Positions 22,738 through 32,246 of a stretch of 64,000 nucleotides of DNA are shown piece after piece (the stretch's first letter is position 1; each line of letters starts with the position of its first letter). The notes under the pieces are model-generated. The model saw only the letters and a list, made by a program, of their open reading frames with translations, was not told the DNA's origin and made no database searches. Source of the DNA: JBBTQZ01 sp964489135. GTDB taxonomy: Bacteria > Patescibacteriota > Minisyncoccia > Phycocordibacterales > WO2-35-19. The translations under genes were made by a program, and so were the position numbers. Location: NCBI GenBank assembly GCA_964489135.1, contig CAZAXK010000001.1, positions 62,001 through 126,000 of the forward strand. The letters run 5' to 3'.

Positions 22738-24633
22738 CTACTCCGGCTTCATGGCCTGAATAAACACGTCGTGGGGAATATTCATTTTACCCCGCTCTTT
22801 CATCTTCTTCTTGCCCTTCTTTTGCTTCTCACGCAACTTCATTTTGCGAGTGATGTCGCCACCATACATATGTTGGGTCACATCCTTTCTAAAGGCCTTG
22901 AGTGTTTCGGACGAAATAATCCGGCCCATGGCCTTGCCTTGAATCTTAAGTTCAAACATTTGCCGAGGCAAAATCTTGTGTAGCTTGTCTACCAATTTTT
23001 CGGCCTCCGTTTCAGCGAGTCGCCTCCCGACAACCTTGGAGAAAGCCGGCACCACTTCCCCACCGATAAGAATATCAAGTCGGGTCACATCAGCTTCCCT
23101 CATCCCCATTTCTTTATAGGAGATCGAGGCATAGCCGGATGACGCACTTTTCAATCGGTCAAAGAATGACCGCATGAGTTCCCGCAGGGGCATAAAAAGC
23201 ACTATGGTCGAACGACTCTCGTGATCGCTGTGTCCACCAAAGCTATGCGTGTCTACGATTTCTGCTTCATGATCATATAGCAAAGGCAAAATAGTGCCAA
23301 CATATTCGGCAGGAGTAATGACTGTAACCTCCACCCACGGCTCCTTAATCGCGGCTATTTGTCCGTCGTCAGGAAAGAGGGAGGCCGAATATATCATATC
23401 CGTCCGACCATCACTTCGTGTTACCTCATAGGTAATCGAAGGTTGGGTAATAACGAGGTTCAGTCCAAATTCTCTATCTAGTCTTTGAGTAATTATCTCG
23501 AGATGCAACATCCCCAAGAAACCAGCTCGAAAACCTTTACCCAAAACTCCCGACGATTCTTCTTCGAAATAAAGTGAGGAGTCGGTAAGCTTGAGCTTCT
23601 GCAATGCTTGCCTTAGTGCCGTAAGCTCGCCTTGGTCTTCAGGAAAGATTGAGGCCCAAACAACTGGATTAGGTCTTTCGAATCCGGGTAGGGCTTCGCC
23701 TTGTTCCTTTTCCTTGCCTATCGTATCTCCCACCTGCACAATACCAGCGTCTTTGATACCGGTCACAATATAACCAATTTCTCCAGGACCCAAACTTTCC
23801 GTTTCTACTTCTTCAGGATGAAATATCCCCGTCTCGAGCGAAACGAACTTTTGCTTGGCTCCGCGGAAAACCAAGCTCTCACGCTTACCCACGCTACCCT
23901 GCATAATACGAGCAAAAACCACGATACCCTTGTGAGGCGAGAATTTGTAATCAAAGACTAATGCCTGAAGAGAAGACCCGTTTATGGCGGAGCCCCCCTC
24001 TCCTAATCCAGAGAGGGCCGAAGGTGGGGATGAGGTTCTTGGTGCTGGAATCTTCTCCACCACCTTTTGCAAAAGGAAGTCCACCCCATCACCAGTCCTA
24101 CCAGAAGTCTCTATTATATCCGCTTTGTCACAACCCAAGACTTCGATTATTTCGTCCTTCACTTCTTCTTTGCGCGAAAGTGGTGAATCTATCTTGGAAA
24201 TCGCCGGTATGATGGTAAGTCCGTGCGACTTGGCCATTTCTAACACGGTAAGCGTCTGCGCCTGTACGCCCTGAGTCGAATCGACTAGAAGTATCGCACC
24301 TTCTACCGCATAAAGTGCGCGCGAGACTTCGTAAGAAAAGTCGATGTGCCCAGGGGTATCGATCAGATTCAAAATGTAAGAATCAAAATTCGAATCTCTT
24401 GAATGCTCTTCAGATTTTAGATTTGAGATTTTAGATTTGAGATTATAAATCATCCTAACCGGCTGCATCTTTATCGTGATACCCCTTTCACGCTCAAGTT
24501 CCATCGAGTCGAGTACCTGCGCCTTCATCTTGCGTGCTTCAATGGTGCCTGTGATCTCAAGCATACGGTCGGCAAGCGTCGACTTGCCATGGTCAATATG
24601 AGCTATAATGCAAAAATTGCGGATGTTATTCAT
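22738..24633 (-). CDS. lepA: Elongation factor 4 (LepA GTPase) with two in-frame insertions
   Basis: A 631-aa ribosome-dependent GTPase. G1 is AHIDHGKST (11-19), the switch region is RERGITIK, G3 is DTPGH (92-96), and G4 is reached at SKID. The C-terminal domain ends with MRGRKKKMKERGK-like basic residues typical of LepA (here KQKKGKKKMKERGKMN). The length is about 30 above the family norm of about 600. The excess sits in two places: residues about 64-86, encoded by a tandem AT-rich repeat, and residues about 199-218, encoded by a GC-rich palindromic element. Both fall in surface loops next to conserved blocks and keep the frame. The 5' end overlaps the end of murJ by eight bases. Confidence 0.96.
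   Translation of the reverse strand: MNNIRNFCIIAHIDHGKSTLADRMLEITGTIEARKMKAQVLDSMELERERGITIKMQPVRMIYNLKSKISNLKSEEHSRDSNFDSYILNLIDTPGHIDFSYEVSRALYAVEGAILLVDSTQGVQAQTLTVLEMAKSHGLTIIPAISKIDSPLSRKEEVKDEIIEVLGCDKADIIETSGRTGDGVDFLLQKVVEKIPAPRTSSPPSALSGLGEGGSAINGSSLQALVFDYKFSPHKGIVVFARIMQGSVGKRESLVFRGAKQKFVSLETGIFHPEEVETESLGPGEIGYIVTGIKDAGIVQVGDTIGKEKEQGEALPGFERPNPVVWASIFPEDQGELTALRQALQKLKLTDSSLYFEEESSGVLGKGFRAGFLGMLHLEIITQRLDREFGLNLVITQPSITYEVTRSDGRTDMIYSASLFPDDGQIAAIKEPWVEVTVITPAEYVGTILPLLYDHEAEIVDTHSFGGHSDHESRSTIVLFMPLRELMRSFFDRLKSASSGYASISYKEMGMREADVTRLDILIGGEVVPAFSKVVGRRLAETEAEKLVDKLHKILPRQMFELKIQGKAMGRIISSETLKAFRKDVTQHMYGGDITRKMKLREKQKKGKKKMKERGKMNIPHDVFIQAMKPE
23996..24017 (-). repeat. Palindromic element inside lepA
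   Basis: CCCTCTC (23996-24002) pairs with GAGAGGG (24011-24017) around CTAATCCA, continuing into a GGTGGGGATGAGG-type tail. It looks like the short CCCTCTCC...GAGAGGG intergenic repeats found in many bacterial genomes. Here it is read as codons 199-218 of lepA (SSPPSALSGLGEGGSA), just after VVEKIPAP. Confidence 0.7.
24412..24439 (-). repeat. 14-base tandem repeat inside lepA
   Basis: Two exact copies of AGATTTTAGATTTG (24412-24425 and 24426-24439), followed by a partial third. It encodes the NLKSKISNLKS part of the first LepA insertion (residues about 64-74). It resembles the ATTTGAGATTT microsatellites that are usually intergenic. Confidence 0.8.
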
Positions 24634-26254
24634 TTTTTGTCTGCCAAAATCGTATTTCTTGGTTCCCTAAAAGATACAGGACGAGCGCCCCCACCGCAAC
24701 ACCCGATAGACCACCAACCACCCCATGACCCAAGACCCCCAAAAACGTATCGAGGTCAAATAGCGGGCCAGATAAAGAAAGGGCGAGGTAGGAAGCGAGC
24801 CCAGCGAATAGTGCCCCTACACCGGATTCAAGAATGGTTCGCCTCGTTCCTTGCCAAATCTCTCTGATAAATTGTCGGCCCAAAGCAAAGAACAAGACAG
24901 CGGTGGTTACCATACTCCCCAAAGAAAACGCGAGTGGCAAGGAAAGAATACTAAGAGGAAGGTGCGAGATATTGAGCAATCTTCCGAGAACTTGAAAGGT
25001 TGGTGCAAAAATGTCGAAGCTTTTTACAAACCAAAATCCCAAACCAAGAGTAAGGATACCGCCAACAATATTGCCAATAACTGGCCATCTAGTTTTGCCC
25101 AATGCATAATGAAATCTCGAGAAAAACAAATTGAGACTCTGGAAAACTGTCGAGACAATGAAGAGTGCAAGTACCGCCGCCGTTAGCCGAGTGGCATCCC
25201 AATTGAAATTCCCTGATCCGAGTACCAACCGGACCATGTGAGCACGCAAGACGATTATAAGAGCAGTCGCCGGCAAGGACCAGAAAATTATTTGTCTCAA
25301 TCCCAGAGCACCCCTTTCTATCATCTCTCCGAAGTCCTTCTTCGCGGCCGAAACTGAGAGGGCTGGAAAGGCCGCCAGTGAAAGACTGACCCCTATCAGG
25401 GAGAGCGGGGTCGACTGCAAATTGAACGAAAGATTGAATATAGCAACGGAACCTTCCGCAAGCTTTGAAGCAAGCGAAGCAAAGAAAAATGCGATAAAAG
25501 TCGTTACCGACAAAGCAAGGGTACGTGGTACAGAAAGATAGGCCGTTTCAATTACATCACTCCATTTGATGCGAGCTACAAATCTCGGCCTTTTCTCTGA
25601 CCTTAAGACATAGACTGCCTGAAGAATTAGGTGGGCCAAGGCACCGGCAACCACACCATAGACCGCGGAGTTAATCCCGAACCTTTCGAGTCCAAAGTAC
25701 AGTCCGAATATAATCCCAAAATTATAAAGAAGTGGGCTGATAGAATAGAGGATAAATCTTTTTTCATACTGGACAATCGCCCCGAAGAAGTTTGAAAAGC
25801 CCAAAAGTAGTGGTGAGAGCAAGAGTACTCGCGATAAGAATATCGTTCTTTCCTGCAAGACTGGAGAAAATCCGACAAAAGAGGATTTTACCAGAAAGGG
25901 CATGAGCACCCATGCCAAAGTGCAGGCTAGAACAATGACAACAGAAAAAACGGTAAAGATTGAGTCGGTCGCGTCGCGCAAATGCTTTTCCCCCTCGGTT
26001 TGCTTTTTGGCAAAAAGCGGCACAAGAGCAGAGATAGAAACGATCGAGGCCACAGTTACAAACAATAGATCCGGTATTTTGAAGGCAGCATAATAAATGT
26101 CGAGATCAGACGAAACTCCAAAGTGGTGCGAAAGCATCCGGTCTCTGACAAGTGCGAGTATCTGCGAAAATAGCGCAAACAAAGAAAGCCAAAAAGCGGC
26201 CTCGGTGAGACCGCTTACGGCTCCAGTTATCTTCTCAAGAGTCCTTCTAACCAT
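24626..26254 (-). CDS. murJ: Lipid II flippase MurJ (MviN family)
   Basis: A 542-aa polytopic membrane protein with about 14 helices. The start (SLFALFSQILALVRDRMLSH) and SSDLDIYYAAFKIPDLLFV match the conserved N-terminal region of MurJ/MviN, which moves lipid II across the membrane for peptidoglycan synthesis. It is in an operon with the downstream lepA (8-base overlap) and follows the O-antigen-ligase/TPR gene by 31 bases, so envelope assembly is the common theme. Confidence 0.93.
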   Translation of the reverse strand: MVRRTLEKITGAVSGLTEAAFWLSLFALFSQILALVRDRMLSHHFGVSSDLDIYYAAFKIPDLLFVTVASIVSISALVPLFAKKQTEGEKHLRDATDSIFTVFSVVIVLACTLAWVLMPFLVKSSFVGFSPVLQERTIFLSRVLLLSPLLLGFSNFFGAIVQYEKRFILYSISPLLYNFGIIFGLYFGLERFGINSAVYGVVAGALAHLILQAVYVLRSEKRPRFVARIKWSDVIETAYLSVPRTLALSVTTFIAFFFASLASKLAEGSVAIFNLSFNLQSTPLSLIGVSLSLAAFPALSVSAAKKDFGEMIERGALGLRQIIFWSLPATALIIVLRAHMVRLVLGSGNFNWDATRLTAAVLALFIVSTVFQSLNLFFSRFHYALGKTRWPVIGNIVGGILTLGLGFWFVKSFDIFAPTFQVLGRLLNISHLPLSILSLPLAFSLGSMVTTAVLFFALGRQFIREIWQGTRRTILESGVGALFAGLASYLALSLSGPLFDLDTFLGVLGHGVVGGLSGVAVGALVLYLLGNQEIRFWQTKNE

Positions 26255-26285
26255 ACAAACAAGGATACCACACTCCCCACACCTT

Positions 26286-28694
26286 TTACTCTACTATTGG
26301 TAATTCTTCCCTGCTTTCCGGCTTACTGTTGATCGGGGGCTTGGCACCAGCAAATAGGTCCTTACCCGATTTCATGTTTTCAAGAATGAGTTTGACTTCA
26401 GAATTATCGGGGTTGGTTTTGAGCAAGTCTTCAAACTGAGCGATCGCGTTTTCTTTCTTGTCGATCGCATAGTATGAAAGCCCGAGAAAATATTTGGCAT
26501 TGGCATAATCCGGCACAAGTGCAACAGACCTTTCAAAGGCAGAGGCCGATCCGGCAAAGTCGCGGGCGTTGTATTTTAGAAGTCCGAGTTGGAAGAAGAG
26601 TCCAGCATTGTTTGGATCTAGGAAGGAAGCCTGTTCAACGGAGGTGATCGCCCCCTTCAGATTATTAGAGGCCACTTCTATTTGAGCCAGCGTAAAGTAA
26701 GCATCGGTGTAATTATTTTTGAGCGAAATAGCTTTTGCGATATTTTCCTTGGCCTTCTCGGCATCACCGCTCATCACATCAAGGCGAGCGATAGCGAGCG
26801 GTATGGCTGGGTTGGTAGGTGCTCGAAGTCCAGCTTCCGCATACGCAGATCTCGCATTTTCCAAAGATCCTTCTACCCCGTTTTGTGCGAGAATCTCATA
26901 GACACGACCCAAAGCAAACCAATTCTGAAAATTGCGAGGGCCGACTTCGGTCGCCTTTCGCGCCGACTCAACAGAATTAACCACCAAGGTCTGGATCTCA
27001 GTTCGAAGTGCTTCGGTCATCTGGCTTTGGTTGGTTATACCACTCATAACCCTAGACAAGTCCGCGACGAATATTTCGGTGAGTCCCCGCCAGTAGACGT
27101 CGCTCGGGACCAAATTAATCGCCTTGACCGTCGATTCTCGTACCAAAGCAATGTTGCCATCTTTCTGATAACCAAGAACACCGCTTTGAAATACGGTAGA
27201 AGCGATTGCCCTTTCCCATACAAAGTATCCACCAGCAACAGAAAGCACTAGAAGTATCATCGCCGAAAGGACTGTCAAGAAATTTGCTTTGGGATTTGCA
27301 AAAATATTAACTTTCCAAGAACCAATGATGCCTTGAGGGACGAGCGTTGCCGTAAACAGGCCAGTAAACATAAATGCCAGAGCAAGAACCGTTATACTTG
27401 GCGAATAAAGGAAGAGCATAATCCAAAGATAAACCGAGACCAAAAATGTAGACGTTGCCAAATACCTCGACTTACTCGAGTTGGCTTGCGCAAACATGGC
27501 CTTGACTCCACTTAGCGCGTACATACCCAGAAAAGCGAGGAGCGACAGTAGGCCCAACAGACCAGTAGTTATAACAACCGTCGGTACAAAGCCGGATCCG
27601 GCGTAAAAATCAGAATTCCAAAATTGAGTTTGGTTGATCTCGACTGGCTTATGAGCCGACCAGAATTCAGCAAATTTATTTGGACCCACCCCAAGCGCAA
27701 AGTTTTGTTTGAGGGCAATTGTGGCGAGATTCATGGTCGCCTCGAAATTTGGTCTGATTTCGAGAGTTTGTATTTTCAGGAATTTAGAAGCATAGCTACT
27801 TATATTTGTCCCCCCGAGCAAAAGTACGATCGAAATAACTAGAATGAACAGGGCCGATACTGAAATCTGCCTACCCCCAAAACCCTCCTGTGACTCCATT
27901 GTAGATACACCACCTTCCCCACCCTCTCTTTTTGCAACGGACCAAGACAAGACATACACAAAGAAAACCAGAGAAATTAGCCCAAGTACCACGACTACCG
28001 GAACAAAGTTGGCCGCTGCAACAAAAAGTAGAGCGACAGCAATAAATACCGGCAAAAGGTATTTCAATTTTTTCGAAAGTGGCGACATATTTATCGCACA
28101 AAGGGCCAAAATTATCCCCGCACCAAATATTATAGACATATCAACAACCCCACCACCCAAAAAGAGTGGCATTTTGGTAGCAAGAGAGGCCGGCAATATA
28201 GAGCCCGCAAAAGTACCGAGCAGAGTATAAAGAGCGAGCACCATCAAAGAATAGATGACTGCCGAAACTGCACGACTTACAGTGCCGATATTCTTGGCCG
28301 ACAATACGGTCATAAACATGGCAAAGACCAGCATGAGTATTGACCCGGATGTACCGAGGTCAAATACCGATCCAGCGATCGAATCTACTATAGATCCAGA
28401 AAAAGCCGAGGAGACCAGAGCAACGATAGCAAACAAGACCATAGGGATTAGGTACTTCGCTTTGGGCAATTCTATCGTACCTGTGTTCAAAACAGTCGAA
28501 AGGTACAGAGCAAAGACCGCGACTAATCCAGTGGCCAAAAGAATTATCTTGCTCGCATATAGACCCACCGCTTCAGAGGGTACAAAGAAAATTGGTAAAA
28601 GAAAAAAGAAAGCTGCGAGCACAAGCCCAAGCTTCCTTAAAACGACATTGCCCACCCCACCTTGGGTTGGAGCAACCTGAGTATTTTGTTCCAT
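26286..28694 (-). CDS. Polytopic O-antigen-ligase-like protein with C-terminal TPR repeats
   Basis: An 802-aa protein. Residues about 20-490 contain some 12 hydrophobic helices arranged like the Wzy/WaaL O-antigen ligase/polymerase superfamily. A long external loop carries the family-type stretch ALKQNFALGVGPNKFAEFW. Residues about 590-780 hold tetratricopeptide repeats (AYFTLAQIEVASNNLKGAI, AGLFFQLGLLKYNARDFAGS, YANAKYFLGLSYYAIDKKEN). This combination is common in CPR genomes, and the likely role is transfer or polymerisation of surface glycans. It is transcribed toward murJ and lepA. The upstream 253 bases may form a structured leader. Confidence 0.8.
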   Translation of the reverse strand: MEQNTQVAPTQGGVGNVVLRKLGLVLAAFFFLLPIFFVPSEAVGLYASKIILLATGLVAVFALYLSTVLNTGTIELPKAKYLIPMVLFAIVALVSSAFSGSIVDSIAGSVFDLGTSGSILMLVFAMFMTVLSAKNIGTVSRAVSAVIYSLMVLALYTLLGTFAGSILPASLATKMPLFLGGGVVDMSIIFGAGIILALCAINMSPLSKKLKYLLPVFIAVALLFVAAANFVPVVVVLGLISLVFFVYVLSWSVAKREGGEGGVSTMESQEGFGGRQISVSALFILVISIVLLLGGTNISSYASKFLKIQTLEIRPNFEATMNLATIALKQNFALGVGPNKFAEFWSAHKPVEINQTQFWNSDFYAGSGFVPTVVITTGLLGLLSLLAFLGMYALSGVKAMFAQANSSKSRYLATSTFLVSVYLWIMLFLYSPSITVLALAFMFTGLFTATLVPQGIIGSWKVNIFANPKANFLTVLSAMILLVLSVAGGYFVWERAIASTVFQSGVLGYQKDGNIALVRESTVKAINLVPSDVYWRGLTEIFVADLSRVMSGITNQSQMTEALRTEIQTLVVNSVESARKATEVGPRNFQNWFALGRVYEILAQNGVEGSLENARSAYAEAGLRAPTNPAIPLAIARLDVMSGDAEKAKENIAKAISLKNNYTDAYFTLAQIEVASNNLKGAITSVEQASFLDPNNAGLFFQLGLLKYNARDFAGSASAFERSVALVPDYANAKYFLGLSYYAIDKKENAIAQFEDLLKTNPDNSEVKLILENMKSGKDLFAGAKPPINSKPESREELPIVE

Positions 28695-28947
28695 TATTTT
28701 TTAGCCCCCTCTTACTTCTCTTGCTTTTCAAAAGCGAAATACTTTTCTTTCGTTTCTACACACCTCACCTACTCAGAGGGATTTAGCTCTGGCGGTAACG
28801 CATGCTTCTACCGAAAGGTTTTCTGCTTTAAAACCAAGGAGCTCAAGAAGAGCTGATTAACCGTACTCTTATAACAGCTTGATTCTCTCAAAAATAGCTC
28901 TCAGTTTCCACTCGGAAAGTGGATAATTTTTGACGAGCGTGAGCCCT
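28695..28947 (-). promoter_or_regulatory. Gene-free region with serial hairpins, possible structured leader
   Basis: No gene lies between the end of the 170-aa gene and the start of the 802-aa gene. On the minus strand it can form CCACT/AGTGG, AGCTC/GAGCT around TTCTT, GGTTTT/AAAACC, CGGTA/TACCG and AGAG/CTCT in that order, then an AT-rich GCTTTT/AAAAGC stem close to the start codon. A possible -10 (TATAAG) lies upstream of the series without a clear -35. I do not recognise an RNA family; the regular succession of helices is the only evidence. Confidence 0.3.
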
Positions 28948-29460
28948 TTATTGCTTGTTTATCGACTCTACAACTTTGCTATCATCACGCAGATATTCGT
29001 AGAAAACTACTTGGGATCGATTGACAAACAGCTCGTCAGTGGGACCGTGTAATTCATTACCCAGCTTAACCAGCCGGAAAGACGATCCCAAGTTTTGACT
29101 ACTTGGAGTTGTTCCGTCAGCATTTGCCTGTAAATAATAGACGTTTTCTAAGACGATTTCACTTTTTGAGACACTTCTCATTTTACCAAAATAGACTTGA
29201 CCATTGGTCAGAAAGACCGCCGAGTACCTTTCTCTCCCTTGGTTAAAGAGCTTGGGCACGAGAGAATTCTTCACGATCGGTACAATGAACGCGACGAGAA
29301 GAACCACAATCGCAAGCAAAGATAAAATCTTCAGAGCCCCAACAAGCTTGCTAGTATACGACTTTTTGTTCGGCACTGTATCCTTCTCCGGCTGGATAGT
29401 CGAGATTTCATTTTTTGGCGGTTCAGTATGACGTGGAGCATTGAATCTGATTTCGTTCAT
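28948..29460 (-). CDS. Membrane-anchored protein, function unknown
   Basis: A 170-aa protein with a 40-residue cytoplasmic, charged N-terminus, one membrane helix (about 45-65, ILSLLAIVVLLVAFIVPIV) and an external domain of about 100 residues (AVFLTNGQVYFGKMRSVSKS, EIVLENVYYLQ, RSQVVFYEYL). The pattern 'TNGQVYFGK' is familiar from uncharacterised CPR proteins, but I know no function. It lies between the surface-protein block and the glycan-transfer gene. Confidence 0.75.
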   Translation of the reverse strand: MNEIRFNAPRHTEPPKNEISTIQPEKDTVPNKKSYTSKLVGALKILSLLAIVVLLVAFIVPIVKNSLVPKLFNQGRERYSAVFLTNGQVYFGKMRSVSKSEIVLENVYYLQANADGTTPSSQNLGSSFRLVKLGNELHGPTDELFVNRSQVVFYEYLRDDSKVVESINKQ

Positions 29461-29531
29461 TTTCGTACAAAATTAGAAATAAATATATTGAAAATAGGAT
29501 CGGAAAAGATACTTGTTAAGTTTATTATACA

Positions 29532-30044
29532 TTATTCAAACACAAAAGTTTCGACGAACATCTTGATAGCTTCTTCGTGATCGGCCTGCGCAACAAGTTG
29601 AAAGATCTTCTTATCCCTTGAAAACCAAACGTTCCACACACCCCCTAGAGATGAATCGTTATAATAAAATGTAGTGGCCTTGATACCATTTGGACTTTCG
29701 ATATCTTTCAGGTTTTCCACCTTCACGTCTTTGATCTCTCTCTTTATAAGAAGCGAGCTGACCACCGCCCCATCATAAGGGGCAACATAAAGTTGCATGC
29801 CCTTCCCATCCTTTTGGATCAAGATAGTTTTGATATCGCCGTCATTTATTACCGACGAAGTATAATCACCAGGGTAGCTAAAACCAAAACCCAAGTCAGG
29901 GTCAGTGTAGTTTTTGGGAATTTTCGGGTCTACTACCACTTTTTGATCTTTAGATATTTGGGGGTTGCTAGCAGGAGAAGACAAAAAATAATACCCGCCC
30001 CAGAGCACCGCACCTATTATAATTATCCAGATTATCTTTTTCAT
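29532..30044 (-). CDS. Exported anchored protein, PsbP-like fold possible
   Basis: A 170-aa protein with an N-terminal signal/anchor (KKIIWIIIIGAVLWGGYYFL) and a globular domain containing DPDLGFGFSYPGDYTS. This resembles the 'gFsfkyP' start of PsbP/LpqN-like export domains. The domain continues with IKATTFYYNDSSLGG and ends with an amphipathic helix (HEEAIKMFVETFVF). The function is unknown; the PsbP-type comparison is a weak inference. Confidence 0.65.
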   Translation of the reverse strand: MKKIIWIIIIGAVLWGGYYFLSSPASNPQISKDQKVVVDPKIPKNYTDPDLGFGFSYPGDYTSSVINDGDIKTILIQKDGKGMQLYVAPYDGAVVSSLLIKREIKDVKVENLKDIESPNGIKATTFYYNDSSLGGVWNVWFSRDKKIFQLVAQADHEEAIKMFVETFVFE

Positions 30045-30099
30045 AGTTTAATTCTTTTATTCGTGTTATTCGCGTCCATTCGTGTATTGGTGTCGAGTA

Positions 30100-32184
30100 C
30101 TATTTACCCATCAAATACAATTGCTTCATTTCCGAAGCAGAAAGTGCGCGGTTGTAGACTCGCACCTCGTCGATAACTCCGTTGTAATAATTGTCCGCAC
30201 GCCCGATCCATATCGGATAATTACTGTTTGCATTTGCTCCAGCTGTAATGGCGCCAGAAGCAAAGCTTGCGCCATCCGAATAATGCACATAGTTACCACT
30301 CGCATCTACAGTGAAGCCAACATGATGCCACTCGTTTTGACCGTAAGGAGTAGTGAGCGCTGGCATTGTCACCCCAAACCGAGCAGAGGACATATGCATA
30401 TGAGTAACCTTGTCACCGTCTGAAGCACCAGAGTATGTATAAAGATTGAAATCACGGCCTGCACCCTGCTTGCTCAAAAGCGCACGGTAGCAAGCAACGC
30501 CAGCTCCACAGAGCGATTCGGGTGTTTTGATCCACATCGCTATAGTAAGCGCAGTCACATCCATACTTGCCGTATGTGCAGCTTCGATATAATCCGACCC
30601 GCTAAAGCTTAGCCCCTGCCCGTTTTTGCCGATCACTTTCGTTGCACCATATATGGTCCCATTATTCCCATTGCCACTCCGATCATATGCAGTGCTTCCA
30701 GATACGTCGGCGCCATCAAAAGACCAGAGTCCAACGAGTCCATTGGTAAGCTTCCCATTTTGAGAAGAATTTAATTTGGTTTCGTTTTGTTTGTAGAGAT
30801 TGGCTATTTCCGTAGCAGAGAGCGCACGGTTGTAGAGACGTACATCATCAATCTTCCCATTAAAGTAATACCCGCCATTATATCTTCCGATATCTATCGT
30901 CCCAGATCCGTTTGCTATTGCCGTGACCGTACCGGTGTCGCAGAGCACCCCATCTATATATAAGGAAGCATCCGTACCAGACTGAGTAGCGGCAATGTGA
31001 TGCCACTGACTATTAGTAGGTATATTGCAGTACGTTGTATCCGTTATAGGAGCTCCTCCGCGCCACCTCAAAAGCGAGGCTTCAAAAAACAGTTCCCATT
31101 GTTCATTTACATTATTTTTGCCAATTATAAATCCATATTGATTATAATTATCAGAATATACCCATGCGCTTGCTGTTATATTATTAGCAATACTTATTGT
31201 GGGCACACTTACATAAGATGTGCTAACCCCACCAAAACTTATCGCTTTACCCTTTTTTCCTTGAGTCCATGTCGAGCCATAAACAGTTGCATGGTTGCCA
31301 TTCCCGCTACTATCCGACGCCGCGAGTCCGGTGCCTTCGTTGAAGCTCCAATAGCCCACAAGTCCACTGTTTGATACTTGTTTGCGAGTCGTCTGCCCAT
31401 ACTTATATATAGAAGACACCTCACTCGCCGACAGTGCGCGGTTGTAAATACGAATATCATCCACCAAACCATCACTCTGCCATCCATACATAGTACCGAC
31501 AGTGAGATTGCTTGAGTTGCTTACGGTGCCAGTCACAGTCGATATATCGTACTCATTGGTCTGCTTGACTCCATTTACATAGGCCTTTACTCGGTTTGCA
31601 CTTTTATCAAAAACCAAAACCAAGTGCGTCCATTTGGTACCAATCTCAGAGGGTTTATAGCCCGAATCAAAACTCAAATTATAATTTTGTACAAGATTCG
31701 TCCCGTCGGTATAGCAAATATAGACTCCATCACTACTATATGAGTGTCCTACATCCCATCCGGGGTTTCCAGCTGAATAACATGTATTAGATTTTTTGAT
31801 CATCATCCACGCTTTCGGGTAGGTGAAATCTCGGTATTTACCCCACATCGAAATAGTGAAGCTGCCCGTGCCAAAATTTAGACTGGATGAATTCGCAGCA
31901 CTCAGATTCGGAGATGAAGCAGGTGTATTAAAATCTACTGCGTTACCTCTTCTACCACTTCCCCATATCGCACCGCTTGAGACCGTTGCATTGTTGCCAT
32001 TGCCCGACATATCTACCGCGGCTGTACCTGTCGCCTCATCGAGTGGCCAGTATGCCACGAGTCCCAAATTGGTGGGAGGACGGGAGATCGTAGCAGCATT
32101 TGCGATGCGGGCAGAAAATATAAATGCAAAAGCAAAAAAAAGTGGTACAAATGCTATTGCTTTATTATAATTTCTTAATTGCAT
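30100..32184 (-). CDS. Surface protein with three LamG (concanavalin-like) domains
   Basis: A 694-aa exported protein with a signal peptide (AIAFVPLFFAFAFIFSARIANA). Three LamG-type jelly-roll domains start with GLVAYWPLDEATG (about 42), GLVGYWSFNEGTG (about 277) and GLVGLWSFDGADV (about 485). Each contains SGNGNxATV and ends with (D/E)VRxYNRALSASE. Such domains bind glycans or mediate protein contacts at the surface. There is no sorting motif or peptidoglycan-binding domain, so retention may be through partners. A TATAAT box lies on the minus strand at 32211-32216, 26 bases before the ATG. It follows the DUF2341 gene by 62 bases. Confidence 0.88.
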   Translation of the reverse strand: MQLRNYNKAIAFVPLFFAFAFIFSARIANAATISRPPTNLGLVAYWPLDEATGTAAVDMSGNGNNATVSSGAIWGSGRRGNAVDFNTPASSPNLSAANSSSLNFGTGSFTISMWGKYRDFTYPKAWMMIKKSNTCYSAGNPGWDVGHSYSSDGVYICYTDGTNLVQNYNLSFDSGYKPSEIGTKWTHLVLVFDKSANRVKAYVNGVKQTNEYDISTVTGTVSNSSNLTVGTMYGWQSDGLVDDIRIYNRALSASEVSSIYKYGQTTRKQVSNSGLVGYWSFNEGTGLAASDSSGNGNHATVYGSTWTQGKKGKAISFGGVSTSYVSVPTISIANNITASAWVYSDNYNQYGFIIGKNNVNEQWELFFEASLLRWRGGAPITDTTYCNIPTNSQWHHIAATQSGTDASLYIDGVLCDTGTVTAIANGSGTIDIGRYNGGYYFNGKIDDVRLYNRALSATEIANLYKQNETKLNSSQNGKLTNGLVGLWSFDGADVSGSTAYDRSGNGNNGTIYGATKVIGKNGQGLSFSGSDYIEAAHTASMDVTALTIAMWIKTPESLCGAGVACYRALLSKQGAGRDFNLYTYSGASDGDKVTHMHMSSARFGVTMPALTTPYGQNEWHHVGFTVDASGNYVHYSDGASFASGAITAGANANSNYPIWIGRADNYYNGVIDEVRVYNRALSASEMKQLYLMGK

Positions 32185-32246
32185 GCATCTTAATCAAATC
32201 TTCATGAATTATTATATCAAAGTCTATTTTTTTATTCGTGTCGTGT

